From an uncultured Oscillospiraceae bacterium (GTDB lineage: Bacteria > Bacillota > Clostridia > Oscillospirales > Oscillospiraceae), in the NCBI GenBank assembly GCA_934589835.1, contig CAKTOK010000031.1, forward strand, positions 1-18,201: a stretch of DNA of 18,201 nucleotides. Direction: 5' to 3'. The position numbers were made by a program, and so were the translations under genes. Under the pieces are notes generated by a model. That model saw only the letters and a program-made list of their open reading frames with translations. It was not told the origin of the DNA and did not search any database. Below, piece by piece: positions 1 through 6,999 of the stretch (position 1 is the stretch's first letter; every line of letters starts with the position of its first letter).

Positions 1-7
1 CAACTTC

Positions 8-61
8 TTCTATAAAAACAATAAATCCGAACCCATGACCAATCGGTACAAGGTTCGGATT
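8..61 (-). terminator. Rho-independent-type terminator of tmRNA
   Basis: A perfect 10-bp inverted repeat pairs 24-33 with 52-61 around an 18-nt loop. On the minus strand it is followed by a T-rich run (TATTGTTTTTATAG). It starts 10 nt past the CCA end of the tmRNA, where a transcription terminator is expected. The loop is longer than usual, so folding strength is uncertain. Confidence 0.7.
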
Positions 62-70
62 ATATTGTTT

Positions 71-418
71 TGGTGGAGCTGAGGGGAGTCGAACCCCTGT
101 CCGAAAGCGCTTCAACAGGACTTTCTCCGGGCGCAGTCAGGTTTCAGGCATTCCCTCTGTGCAAAGACACCGGACAGACTTTGCAGTTCAGTAGAGTCAT
201 GATGCGTGGGCGGGGCAACTCTTACCCGCCTCACGGACGCCACCTTAACGACGCCTTCCCCGGCCGGTGGCCGTTCCGGTTCAGACGGTCACTGCTTAAG
301 CAGCGACGGCAACAGTGTTAGTGTTGTCAGTTAAATTTAGTTTGCCCGTTTTATGGCGGTCAGGCGCCGCCGCCCGCTTATCCAGCCTCCACACCCCCGT
401 CGAAACCGGTGCAGCCCC
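71..418 (-). ncRNA. ssrA: Transfer-messenger RNA (tmRNA)
   Basis: tmRNA rescues ribosomes stalled on broken mRNAs. It enters as an alanyl-tRNA mimic with SmpB, then supplies a short reading frame that tags the protein for proteolysis. Read on the minus strand, the gene begins GGGGCTGCACCGGTTTCGAC, the hallmark tmRNA 5' end. It ends with a T-arm (GGGGTTCGACTCCCC) and an encoded CCA at 71-73. The 5' GGGGCT pairs with the 3' AGCTCC and leaves a G3-U70 wobble, the alanine identity element. Length is 348 nt, usual for one-piece bacterial tmRNA. The tag frame is 296-346. smpB lies two genes upstream on the same strand, so protein partner and RNA may share transcription. I found no convincing dedicated promoter. 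Confidence 0.97.
296..346 (-). other. tmRNA tag-peptide reading frame
   Basis: Starting at the resume codon GGC (344-346) and reading on the minus strand, the frame gives GKLNLTDNTNTVAVAA followed by TAA at 296-298. The GK start resembles the Bacillus-type tag. The C-terminus is AVAA rather than the commoner ALAA; the terminal AA is the part most important for ClpXP recognition in studied species. The frame assignment is direct translation; the resume codon is inferred by analogy with known tags. Confidence 0.85.
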
Positions 419-427
419 GTATGGGGC

Positions 428-451
428 GGCGGGGAGGGGATGCTCCCCGCC
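428..451 (-). other. Hairpin just upstream of mature tmRNA 5' end
   Basis: A perfect 9-bp GC-rich stem pairs 428-436 with 443-451 around a 6-nt loop, about 10 nt upstream of the mature 5' end at 418. It would be part of the precursor RNA leader removed by RNase P. No T run follows, so a terminator role is unlikely. A processing or protective role is only inference. Confidence 0.4.
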
Positions 452-525
452 GGTGCAAATGCTGATGGAATAAAAAACGATAAAATATTGGGATAAAGTG
501 CTGCTTTTCGCGAAAAAGATGAACT

Positions 526-1068
526 TTACCGGCGGAACGGATCGGGCAGCTTTTCCGGCTCGGGATACGTCTCGCCGTGGGTGTCTACCGTGATTTTCGC
601 GATGATCTGGTCCTTTTTGGGCTTGTTGGTCATCATGTTGCGGGGCTGGTTGGCGATGCGGTCCACCACGTCCATGCCGTCCATGACGCAGCCGAAGGCG
701 GCGTACTGGCCGTCCAGATGCGGGGCATCCTTGTGCATGATGAAGAACTGACTGCCGGCGGAGTCCATAGCCTGCGCGCGGGCCATGCTGAGAACGCCGC
801 GGGTATGGCGCAGGTCGTTGGAAACGCCGTTGGCGGCGAACTCGCCCTTGATGCAGTAGCCGGGGCCGCCCATGCCGGTGCCGTCGGGGCAGCCGCCCTG
901 GATCATGAAGCCGGGGATGACGCGATGGAAGATCAGGCCGTCATAAAAACCGGCGTTGGCCAGAGAAATGAAGTTGTACACGCTCTGGGGTGCGATGTCG
1001 GGATACAGCTCGCAGGTGATGACGCCGCCGTCCTGCATCTCGATGGTGACGATGGGGTTGGTTGCCAT
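526..1068 (-). CDS. Cyclophilin-type peptidyl-prolyl cis-trans isomerase
   Basis: This 180-aa protein catalyses cis-trans isomerisation of Xaa-Pro bonds. It has no signal peptide or membrane segment, so it should be cytosolic. The cyclophilin core is clear: FHRVIPGFMIQGG at residues 48-60 holds the catalytic Arg50 and Gln57, and SQFFI at 106-110 forms the hydrophobic proline pocket. Its length matches small bacterial cyclophilins. The ATG at 1066-1068 follows GAGGGA at a suitable distance. It begins 36 nt after smpB on the same strand with no terminator between, so the two are probably co-transcribed. About 107 nt separate it from tmRNA. A 12-bp palindrome (TTTTCGCGAAAA, 505-516) lies past the stop but lacks the T run of a terminator. 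The family is certain; the client proteins are unknown. Confidence 0.95.
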   Translation of the reverse strand: MATNPIVTIEMQDGGVITCELYPDIAPQSVYNFISLANAGFYDGLIFHRVIPGFMIQGGCPDGTGMGGPGYCIKGEFAANGVSNDLRHTRGVLSMARAQAMDSAGSQFFIMHKDAPHLDGQYAAFGCVMDGMDVVDRIANQPRNMMTNKPKKDQIIAKITVDTHGETYPEPEKLPDPFRR

Positions 1069-1104
1069 AACAGGTCCCTCTTTTCTATAAATGGTAAAGT
1101 AGTG

Positions 1105-1572
1105 TCAGCCGCGGTTCTTCTCCCGCATGGCGCGGTCCATTTCCCGCTTGGCGTCGCGCTTGGCCACGGCGTCACGCTTATCGTAGGTCTTCTTGCCCTT
1201 GCACAGGCCCAGCTCCACCTTGACGCGGGAGTTCTTGAAGTAGACGGACAGGGGGATCAGGGCGTAGCCGTCCTGCTTTTGCAGGCCGTGGAGCTTCCGG
1301 ATCTCGCGCTTGTGCATGAGCAGGCGCTTGGGCCGATCCGGATCGCGGTTGAAGATGCTGCCCTGCTCGTAAGGGGAGATGTGCAGGCTGTACGCGTAGA
1401 TCTCGCCGTCCTTGGCCACGCAGAAGGAATCCTTCAGGTTCAGGGCGCCGGCGCGGATGGATTTGACCTCCGTGCCGAACAGCTCAATGCCGGCCTCGTA
1501 GCGGTCCTCCACAAAATAGTCGTGGTACGCCTTGCGATTCTGAGCGGCGAGCTTGATGCCGGACTTATCCAT
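1105..1572 (-). CDS. smpB: SsrA-binding protein SmpB
   Basis: SmpB binds the tRNA-like part of tmRNA and mimics the codon-anticodon helix, letting tmRNA enter a stalled ribosome. The 155-aa product matches the usual length. Family signatures are seen throughout: an N-terminal stretch with NRKAYHDYF, then [15 protein letters not shown] near residues 28-42, the central ISPYEQG segment, and a basic C-terminal tail ([18 protein letters not shown]) that in the family reaches into the mRNA channel. The open frame extends far upstream, but the ATG at 1570-1572 is chosen because AAAGGAGG lies just before it and homology starts there. A strong promoter sits 30 nt upstream. It leads a cluster with a peptidyl-prolyl isomerase and the tmRNA gene itself, all on the minus strand. 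Confidence 0.97.
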   Translation of the reverse strand: MDKSGIKLAAQNRKAYHDYFVEDRYEAGIELFGTEVKSIRAGALNLKDSFCVAKDGEIYAYSLHISPYEQGSIFNRDPDRPKRLLMHKREIRKLHGLQKQDGYALIPLSVYFKNSRVKVELGLCKGKKTYDKRDAVAKRDAKREMDRAMREKNRG

Positions 1573-1601
1573 GGGGGACCTCCTTTCCCAGTGTGGTTGG
1601 T

Positions 1602-1630
1602 AGTATAGCACATTTTGCGGCGGGACGCAA
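1602..1630 (-). promoter_or_regulatory. Sigma-A promoter for smpB
   Basis: On the minus strand TTGCGT (1625-1630) and TATACT (1602-1607) are separated by exactly 17 nt. A TG one base before the -10 makes it an extended -10. The smpB ribosome binding site begins a short way downstream. Confidence 0.75.
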
Positions 1631-1655
1631 GAGGGGAAGCGGCGGCGGAGGGGGG

Positions 1656-1684
1656 TGGCTTTTTGGCGGGCGATGTGGTATACT
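1656..1684 (+). promoter_or_regulatory. Extended -10 promoter for the Nudix gene
   Basis: TATACT at 1679-1684 is preceded by TGG, giving an extended -10. The -35 position (TGGCTT, 1656-1661, spacing 17) is poor, as is common for extended -10 promoters. The Nudix start codon is 30 nt downstream. It lies back to back with the smpB promoter. Confidence 0.6.
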
Positions 1685-1713
1685 GCGGAAAAACGGCGAG
1701 AGGAGCGTGCAGC

Positions 1714-2250
1714 ATGGATCTGACGGAAAAAACCATCGGGAGCCGCGAGGTATTTCGGGGGCGCATCATTCGGGTGCGGCAGGACACGGTGCGCCTGCCC
1801 GATGGGCGGGAGGCCCAGCGGGAGGTGGTGGAGCACCCGGGCGGCGTGGGCATTCTGGCCATCGACGGGGAGGACCGCGTGCTGCTGGTGCGGCAGTACC
1901 GCTATGCCCTTGGACGGGTGCTGACGGAGATACCGGCGGGCAAGCGGGAACCGGGGGAGGAGCCGTTCCTCACCGCCCAGCGGGAGCTGCAGGAGGAGGT
2001 GGGCGCCACGGCGGGGAAGTGGACCGAGCTGGGGACGCTCATCGCATCCCCCGGGTGCTACGGCGAGACGCTGTATCTCTATATGGCGGAGGACCTGCGC
2101 TTCGGCGAGACGCACTTTGACGAGGACGAGTTTCTGGAGCCGCTGCGGCTGCCCCTTGACGAGGCGGTGCGCCAGTGTATGGACGGAACGCTGACAGATG
2201 CCAAGACGGTGGCGGCGGTGCTGAAGGGAAAAATTCTGCGGGAGCGGTGA
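1714..2250 (+). CDS. Nudix hydrolase, ADP-ribose pyrophosphatase type
   Basis: The 178-aa protein carries a perfect Nudix box at residues 76-98, G-x5-E-x7-REL-x-EE-x-G, whose glutamates bind the catalytic Mg ions. The SPG motif at 112-114, about 15 residues past the box, is typical of the ADP-ribose pyrophosphatase subfamily (ADP-ribose to AMP plus ribose 5-phosphate). The IPAGK run before the box also fits. No signal peptide is seen, so it is cytosolic, probably clearing free ADP-ribose or related nucleotide sugars. The frame is open further upstream, but the ATG at 1714 is chosen because GAGAGGAG (1698-1705) precedes it and the promoter at 1679-1684 would exclude earlier starts. The family is certain; the substrate is inferred. 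Confidence 0.92.
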   Translation: MDLTEKTIGSREVFRGRIIRVRQDTVRLPDGREAQREVVEHPGGVGILAIDGEDRVLLVRQYRYALGRVLTEIPAGKREPGEEPFLTAQRELQEEVGATAGKWTELGTLIASPGCYGETLYLYMAEDLRFGETHFDEDEFLEPLRLPLDEAVRQCMDGTLTDAKTVAAVLKGKILRER

Positions 2251-2260
2251 CGGAAAGGGC

Positions 2261-2289
2261 TTGTGTTTCGGCGGCGGATACGCTACACT
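2261..2289 (+). promoter_or_regulatory. Sigma-A promoter for small membrane protein
   Basis: TTGTGT (2261-2266) and TACACT (2284-2289) are spaced by 17 nt, between the Nudix stop codon and the ribosome binding site GGGAGG at 2315-2320. The downstream gene can therefore be transcribed on its own. Confidence 0.6.
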
Positions 2290-2328
2290 GGAGGCAGGCG
2301 GGCTGTGCCGCCGCGGGAGGTAGAGAAC

Positions 2329-2586
2329 ATGTCGATGAATACGAAGAAGAACGCGGCCATCGTGCTGCTGGTGCTGGCCATGCTGCTGTGGGTGCTGCGG
2401 AAGCTCGGCGTGCTGTATGTGCCGGGGCTGAGTATGATCCTGCTGGCGCTGAGCATGGTGATCGTGGGCATTATGATGTTCCAGATCAAGCAGAAAAAGA
2501 GGGTGGCGGGGACGCTGATCGTGGCGTTCGGCCTGTTCTGCATCGTGGCGGCCATTATGGAGATCAAGGGGTACATGGCCGGCTGA
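2329..2586 (+). CDS. Small three-helix membrane protein, unknown function
   Basis: This 85-aa protein is almost entirely hydrophobic. Three probable transmembrane helices lie at about residues 9-25, 33-51 and 60-78, with a short basic loop (KQKKR) between the second and third. The positive-inside rule would place that loop in the cytoplasm. The ATG at 2329 is preferred over an upstream start at 2263 because GGGAGG ends 8 nt before it and the upstream start would overlap the promoter. It is the last host gene before the virion cassette and is closed by a strong terminator. I do not recognise a family. Confidence 0.8.
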   Translation: MSMNTKKNAAIVLLVLAMLLWVLRKLGVLYVPGLSMILLALSMVIVGIMMFQIKQKKRVAGTLIVAFGLFCIVAAIMEIKGYMAG

Positions 2587-2602
2587 AAAAGCATCCAAAC
2601 GT

Positions 2603-2642
2603 AAAAAAAGAGACGGACGCAGACGCGTCCGTCTCTTTTTTT
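2603..2642 (+). terminator. Strong rho-independent terminator, possibly bidirectional
   Basis: An 18-bp perfect inverted repeat pairs 2603-2620 with 2625-2642 around the loop AGAC. Its flanks are an A7 tract and a T7 tract, so it could act on both strands. It ends the small membrane protein transcript and insulates the virion cassette from upstream transcription. Confidence 0.92.
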
Positions 2643-2800
2643 GCGCCGGGGGCGGAAAAATTTTGAAAGAGTTGGATGCAAAAGGGCAACTGCGGCCGGT
2701 CTGACGGGGAGAGGAGAAGGGGGGCGTGACCATGAGGAGCCATGGAGCAGAGCGAGGCGGCGCGGCGGACAGGACCGCCGCGGGAAAGGAGGAGAGAGGC
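2643..2800 (+). other. Non-coding leader of the virion cassette
   Basis: This 158-nt stretch separates the upstream terminator from the first clear virion gene. TTGAAA at 2663-2668 could be a -35 element, but no acceptable -10 lies 16-18 nt downstream. An in-frame GTG at 2726 could extend the next gene to 88 aa, but its codons are arginine- and glycine-rich in the manner of non-coding GC-rich DNA. I see no repeat, tRNA or attachment site here. Confidence 0.4.
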
Positions 2801-2992
2801 ATGGCGGAGCGCAGAAGGGCCTGCGGGCGGCGAGACGGCGCGCGGGCCGAGTGCGACCTGTGCGGCAGGGAGATCGGCTGGGACGAGGGCTACTACCGTG
2901 TCAGCGGCGAAAATGTGTGCCGCCGCTGTCTGGCGGATTTTGCCGCCCAGATCCTGGCGGTGTACGAGGTGAAGGGAGGCGAGGAGGCATAG
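2801..2992 (+). CDS. Small zinc-ribbon protein at head of virion operon
   Basis: The 63-aa product has two CxxC knuckles, Cys18/Cys21 and Cys40/Cys43, about 18 residues apart. This is a likely single-zinc treble-clef or ribbon fold. The N-terminus is strongly basic ([12 protein letters not shown]), which would suit nucleic-acid contact. The ATG at 2801 is chosen over a GTG at 2726 because AAAGGAGG lies 8 nt upstream. The stop codon lies at the predicted start of the small terminase gene. Short Cys-rich proteins next to terminase genes are common in phages; whether this one helps packaging or regulates transcription cannot be told from sequence. Confidence 0.75.
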   Translation: MAERRRACGRRDGARAECDLCGREIGWDEGYYRVSGENVCRRCLADFAAQILAVYEVKGGEEA

Positions 2993-3021
2993 GCAGGCAG
3001 AAGGATATCCCGTGGGCGGAG

Positions 3022-3396
3022 ATGCGGGAGCGGTACGAGCTGGGCGGCATCAGCTTTCGGACATTGGCGAAGCAGTACGGCGTGACGGAGCGGGCCGTCA
3101 GCCAGCACGCACGGGACGAGGACTGGAGCGGGGGCCGCCGGTGGAGCCGGCAGAAGCGGATGGAGACGCGGACGTGTCTGGCCAACGTGGCGCGGCAGCT
3201 GAATCGCGCCACCGCCTCCGCCGCGGAGCGGATGGAGCTGGGGACGGCGGACGTCAAGGAGATCAAGGAGCTGGCAGGGCTTTTGCAGGCGCTGGTGGGA
3301 CTGGAGAAGGCTATGGAGCCGCCGGAGAAGAAGCAAAGCAAGGCCGCCGCGGTGCGGGTGGTGCTGTCCGGCGAGGCGGAGGAGCTGAGCCAATGA
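3022..3396 (+). CDS. Small terminase subunit (DNA-recognition)
   Basis: The product recognises packaging DNA and feeds it to the large terminase. From the ATG at 3022 it is 124 aa. An N-terminal helix-turn-helix lies at about residues 10-35 (ISFRTLAKQYGVTERAVSQH), followed by a helical stretch and a charged C-terminus near 80-110, as in small terminases that form rings. The stop overlaps the large terminase start (ATGA, 3393-3396), indicating translational coupling. The true start is probably the ATA at 2989. It would restore the residues RQKDIPW that precede this kind of HTH, it lies 9 nt after AAGGGAGG (2972-2979), and it overlaps the previous stop. The ATG at 3022 has only a weak, too-close GGGCGGAG. 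I give the conventional start as the safe limit. Confidence 0.85.
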   Translation: MRERYELGGISFRTLAKQYGVTERAVSQHARDEDWSGGRRWSRQKRMETRTCLANVARQLNRATASAAERMELGTADVKEIKELAGLLQALVGLEKAMEPPEKKQSKAAAVRVVLSGEAEELSQ

Positions 3397-4784
3397 GCGG
3401 CGAAGTCATGGTGCTGGGCACGCCCAATCCGCGGCAGCGGGAGTTTCTGGCGTGCCGGAAGAAGTACATCGCCTTCGGCGGCGCCCGGGGCGGCGGCAAG
3501 AGCTGGGCGGTGCGGTGCAAGGCGAAGCTGCTGGCTCTGCGGTACGGCGGGATCCGGCTGCTGCTGGTGCGGCGGAGCCTGCCGGAACTGGAGACCAACC
3601 ATCTGGCGTTCCTGCGGGACGAGCTGGCCGGTGTGGCGGCGTATCGGGCGGGGGAGCACCGCTTCGTGTTTGACAACGGCAGCATTTTACAGTTCGGCTA
3701 CTGCGGGTGCGACCGCGATCTGGACCGGTATCAGGGCGCGGAGTACGACGTGATCTTCCTGGACGAGGCCACGCAGCTGAAGGAGCCGTGGATGCGGCGC
3801 ATCGCCGCCTGCGTCCGCGGCGTCAACGGCTTTCCCAAGCGCATTTACTATACCTGCAACCCAGGCGGGCCGGGGCACGGGTACATCAAGCGGCTGTTCA
3901 TCGACAGGCGGTTCGAGGCGGGAGAGGCGCCGGAGGACTATGCGTTCATTCCGGCGCGGGTCACGGACAACACGGCGCTGCTGGCGCAGCAGCCGGACTA
4001 TCTCAAGACGCTGGAGGCCCTGCCGCCCAAGCTGCGGCGGGCGTGGCTGGAGGGGAAATGGGACGAGCTGGCCGGTCAGGTGTTTCAGGAGTTCACCGAC
4101 GACCCCGCCCACTATGAGGACAGGCGGTGGACCCATGTGATACGGCCCTTCGACGTGCCGCGGGAGTGGAACGTCTACCGCAGCTATGACTTCGGCTACG
4201 CCAAGCCCTTTTCCTGCGGCTGGTGGGCGGTGGACCACGACGGGTGCGCGTACCGCATCGCGGAGCTGTACGGCTGTACCGGCACGCCGGACGAGGGCGT
4301 GCTGTGGACGCCGGACCGGCAGTTTGCGGAGATCCGGCGCATCGAGGAGGAGCATCCGCTGCTGCGGGGACGGCAGATACAGGGCGTGGCGGACCCCGCC
4401 ATCTGGGACGCCAGCCGCGGCGAGAGCATCTATGAGACGGCGCTGAAGTACCGCATCTACTTTGTGAAGGGGGACAACCGGCGCATCGCGGGGTGGATGC
4501 AGCTGCACTATCGAATGAGCTTCGACGGCGAGGGCTATCCCATGCTGTATGTGTTCGAGAATTGCAGGGCGTTTATCCGGACGGTGCCGCAGCTTTTGTA
4601 CAGCGAGACGGCACCGGAGGATGTGGACACCGCGCAGGAAGACCATGTGGCCGACGAGAGCCGGTATTTCTGCATGACGCGGCCCATCGCGCCGGTGCGA
4701 ACGGAGGCGAGGCAGATCGCCGACGACCCGCTGGACCTGCGGACGGGGCGGTTCGGCAGCTGGGGCGGCGTACAGAGAATTTGA
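3393..4784 (+). CDS. terL: Large terminase subunit (packaging ATPase/nuclease)
   Basis: This 463-aa motor pumps DNA into the prohead and cuts it. The N-terminal ATPase has Walker A GGARGGGKS (residues 29-37), Walker B VIFLDEA (120-126) with catalytic Glu125, and a coupling motif TCNP (154-157). The C-terminal RNase H-like nuclease shows acidic residues in the usual order: Asp266 in SYDFGYAKP, Asp334 in VADPAIWD, and Asp417/Asp421 in EDHVADES. All catalytic residues are present, so nothing suggests decay. The ATG at 3393 overlaps the small terminase stop as ATGA. The portal gene follows after a 76-nt gap with its own ribosome binding site. Confidence 0.96.
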   Translation: MSGEVMVLGTPNPRQREFLACRKKYIAFGGARGGGKSWAVRCKAKLLALRYGGIRLLLVRRSLPELETNHLAFLRDELAGVAAYRAGEHRFVFDNGSILQFGYCGCDRDLDRYQGAEYDVIFLDEATQLKEPWMRRIAACVRGVNGFPKRIYYTCNPGGPGHGYIKRLFIDRRFEAGEAPEDYAFIPARVTDNTALLAQQPDYLKTLEALPPKLRRAWLEGKWDELAGQVFQEFTDDPAHYEDRRWTHVIRPFDVPREWNVYRSYDFGYAKPFSCGWWAVDHDGCAYRIAELYGCTGTPDEGVLWTPDRQFAEIRRIEEEHPLLRGRQIQGVADPAIWDASRGESIYETALKYRIYFVKGDNRRIAGWMQLHYRMSFDGEGYPMLYVFENCRAFIRTVPQLLYSETAPEDVDTAQEDHVADESRYFCMTRPIAPVRTEARQIADDPLDLRTGRFGSWGGVQRI

Positions 4785-4860
4785 GAAGGGGATGTACCGC
4801 CGCGTGCAACCATGCGGCCCGAGGCGGGGAGAGACAGAAACGAGGAAAGGGAGGTGCGGC

Positions 4861-6699
4861 ATGGAACAGGAGGTCATGAAGCCGAGGATCGGCGCACAGG
4901 AGGTGCTCCGCGCGGCAGAGATCCTGCGTAAGTACCGGCGCGGCAAGGAGAATCTGGACAAGCGCATCATCGACAACGAGCAGTTCTGGAAGCTGCGTCA
5001 CTGGGAGCAGATGGAGAAGGCAGGGGAGGGAGGCAATCCCGCCGATCCCCAGCCGGCCAGCGGGTGGCTGGTCAACTGCATCCTCTCCAAGCACGCCGAC
5101 GCCATGGACAGCTATCCGGAGCCTACGGTGCTGCCCCGCGAGCCGGACGATCGGGAGGAGGCGGAGACGCTGACCCGCATCCTGCCGGTGATCCTGAAGA
5201 ACAACCGGTTCAAGAAGGAGTACGCCAAGGCGTGGTGGAACAAGCTGAAGTCGGGCTGCGCCGTGTACGGCGTGTTCTGGGACAGCGGGAAGCTCCATGG
5301 GCTGGGGGATATCGACATCCGCAGCATGGATGTGCTGAACCTGTTCTGGGAGCCGGGGGTGCAGGATATCCAGGCATCGGAGCATTTCTTCTCCACGGAG
5401 CTGGCGCCCAACCACCGGCTGGTGCAGGCGTATCCGCAGCTGGAGGGGAAGCTGGGGCGGAGCGGCGCGGCGCAGGTCAGCCGGTATCTCTACGATGACA
5501 GGGTGGACACCTCCGATCAGTCGCTGGTGGTGGACTGGTACTACCACACGGAGCAGGACGGGCACAGGCTGCTGCAATACTGCAAGTTCGTGGGGGATAC
5601 GGTGCTGTACGCCACGGAGAACGATCCGCAGTACGCAGGGCGTGGCTGGTACGACCACGGGCAGTATCCCTTTGTGTTCGACGTGCTGTTTCCCGAGGAG
5701 GGGACGCCCTGTGGCTACGGCTACGTGGATCTGTGCAAGTCGGCGCAGAAGCAGATCGACCTGATGAATCAGGCCATCCTGAAAAACACGCTGGCGGCCG
5801 CCACGCCCCGCTTTTTCATCCGGTCCGACGGGGCGGTGAACGAGGAGGAGTACGCCGACTGGACGCGGCCCTTCGTCCACACCAACGGCAATCTGGGGGC
5901 GGACTCCATCGCGCCCATCCGCGTGCCGGCGCTGGACAGCGTGTATGTGGCGGTGCTGCAGAACAAGATCACGGAGATGAAGGAGACGGCGGGCAACCGC
6001 GACGTCATGGGCGGCGGTACCGCCGGCGGCGTTACGGCGGCCACAGCCATCGCGGCCTTGCAGGAGGCGGGCGGCAAGCTGTCCCGCAACATGATCGACG
6101 ATGGGTACGAGGCATTCTCGCAGGTGCTGACGCTGTGCATTGAGCTGGTGCGGCAGTTTTACAGCGTGCCCCGTCAGTTCCGGCTGCTGGGACGCGGCGC
6201 GGAGAAGGAGTTCCGGATGTTCGACAACGGCGGGATGCAGCCCCGCAGCATGGAGATGGGCGGCTACCGCGTGCCGGAATTCGATCTGGAGATCGCGGCG
6301 CAGGATGAGACGCCCTACAAGACCATGGAGTACAACCAGCTGGCCTTGCAGCTGTTCCAGATGGGGTTCTTCCGGGCGGATATGGCCGAGCAGGCCCTGC
6401 GGTGTCTGGATCTGATGGAGTTCAAGAACAAGGACCAGCTGGCGGCGGTGATCCGGCAGGGACAGCAGCGGTCCCGTCAGGTGGAGTGGCTACAGCAGCA
6501 GCTGATGCAGGCCGCGCGGCTGCTGGACGCCGGTCAGGGCACCCATCTGGCGGAGGCGCTGGCGCAGGAGATGGCCGCCGATACCGGCGGCGTGGGGCTG
6601 GACATCAGTGCCCTGCGGACCCCGGGCGGCGGTGGCGGCGGACAGAGCGCCGTGCAGCGCCAGCGGCAGCGGTCACAGGAGGCGGTGAGGCCCCGATGA
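4861..6699 (+). CDS. Phage portal protein (podovirus-like)
   Basis: The portal forms the ring at one head vertex through which DNA passes and to which the tail attaches. The 612-aa length, the position right after the large terminase and the overall character support this call. A charged N-terminus leads into a mixed wing/stem region, then a helical stretch at about residues 280-310 (DLCKSAQKQIDLMNQ) and another near 395-440 (TAIAALQEAGGKLSRNMIDD), and a Gly/Gln/Arg-rich tail. Gln-rich helices near 530-570 could form a barrel. The ATG at 4861 is chosen for GGAAAGGGAGG just upstream; an ATG at 4792 lacks a properly spaced site. The stop overlaps the next gene (ATGA, 6696-6699). The exact portal family cannot be fixed without a profile search. 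Confidence 0.85.
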   Translation: MEQEVMKPRIGAQEVLRAAEILRKYRRGKENLDKRIIDNEQFWKLRHWEQMEKAGEGGNPADPQPASGWLVNCILSKHADAMDSYPEPTVLPREPDDREEAETLTRILPVILKNNRFKKEYAKAWWNKLKSGCAVYGVFWDSGKLHGLGDIDIRSMDVLNLFWEPGVQDIQASEHFFSTELAPNHRLVQAYPQLEGKLGRSGAAQVSRYLYDDRVDTSDQSLVVDWYYHTEQDGHRLLQYCKFVGDTVLYATENDPQYAGRGWYDHGQYPFVFDVLFPEEGTPCGYGYVDLCKSAQKQIDLMNQAILKNTLAAATPRFFIRSDGAVNEEEYADWTRPFVHTNGNLGADSIAPIRVPALDSVYVAVLQNKITEMKETAGNRDVMGGGTAGGVTAATAIAALQEAGGKLSRNMIDDGYEAFSQVLTLCIELVRQFYSVPRQFRLLGRGAEKEFRMFDNGGMQPRSMEMGGYRVPEFDLEIAAQDETPYKTMEYNQLALQLFQMGFFRADMAEQALRCLDLMEFKNKDQLAAVIRQGQQRSRQVEWLQQQLMQAARLLDAGQGTHLAEALAQEMAADTGGVGLDISALRTPGGGGGGQSAVQRQRQRSQEAVRPR

Positions 6700-6977
6700 T
6701 CCGCGCGGCATTTGACGGGCCGTGCATGACGGTATATGGCCATGCGGGGTACGCCGCCTACGGACAGGACATCGTGTGCGCCGCCGTATCGGCGCTGGTA
6801 TATGCGCTGGCAGGCAGTCTGGAGGAGACGGGGCAGGCGCGGCGCGTGGCCATCCGCCGGGGGTTCGCGCAGGTGGAGGGCAGCGGCGACTGCACCGCCG
6901 CCTTTGCGCTGGTGCGGTGCGGCATGAGGCAGCTGGCGCGGCAGTATCCCGGGTGCGTACAGGTGACAGGGTCGTGA
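6696..6977 (+). CDS. Prp-like cysteine protease, probable head maturation protease
   Basis: The 93-aa protein belongs by motif to the Prp family of ribosomal-processing cysteine proteases. GHAGYA holds His16 and GQDIVCAAVS holds Cys28, a 12-residue spacing equal to the His22/Cys34 pair of the Staphylococcus enzyme as I recall it. Host Prp removes the N-terminal extension of ribosomal protein L27 at LQFF|A. Here the gene sits between portal and scaffold, the usual slot for a phage prohead protease, and overlaps the portal stop by ATGA. Its likely substrates are the next two gene products, which carry WQAFA and LQLFA at residues 8-12. The family assignment is firm; the substrates are inferred. 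It could also process host L27. Confidence 0.88.
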   Translation: MIRAAFDGPCMTVYGHAGYAAYGQDIVCAAVSALVYALAGSLEETGQARRVAIRRGFAQVEGSGDCTAAFALVRCGMRQLARQYPGCVQVTGS

Positions 6978-6999
6978 CCTACCACGGGAAGGAGAGGCT

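Noticed and set aside
70..321. An 83-codon plus-strand frame at the window start
   Set aside because: It is antisense to the tmRNA gene and has no recognisable features.
505..516. Palindrome TTTTCGCGAAAA after the cyclophilin gene as a terminator
   Set aside because: Only a short AT stem with a 4-nt loop and no T run behind it; at most a protein-binding site, without supporting evidence.
1573..2802. Upstream extension of the smpB frame to 565 codons
   Set aside because: The extension is antisense to the Nudix and membrane protein genes; smpB homology, ribosome binding site and promoter all place the start at 1572.
6696..6977. Reading the Prp-like gene as the host ribosomal L27 protease in an rplU-prp-rpmA operon
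   Set aside because: No L21 or L27 gene is adjacent; it overlaps the portal gene and precedes the scaffold, so it belongs to the virion cassette.
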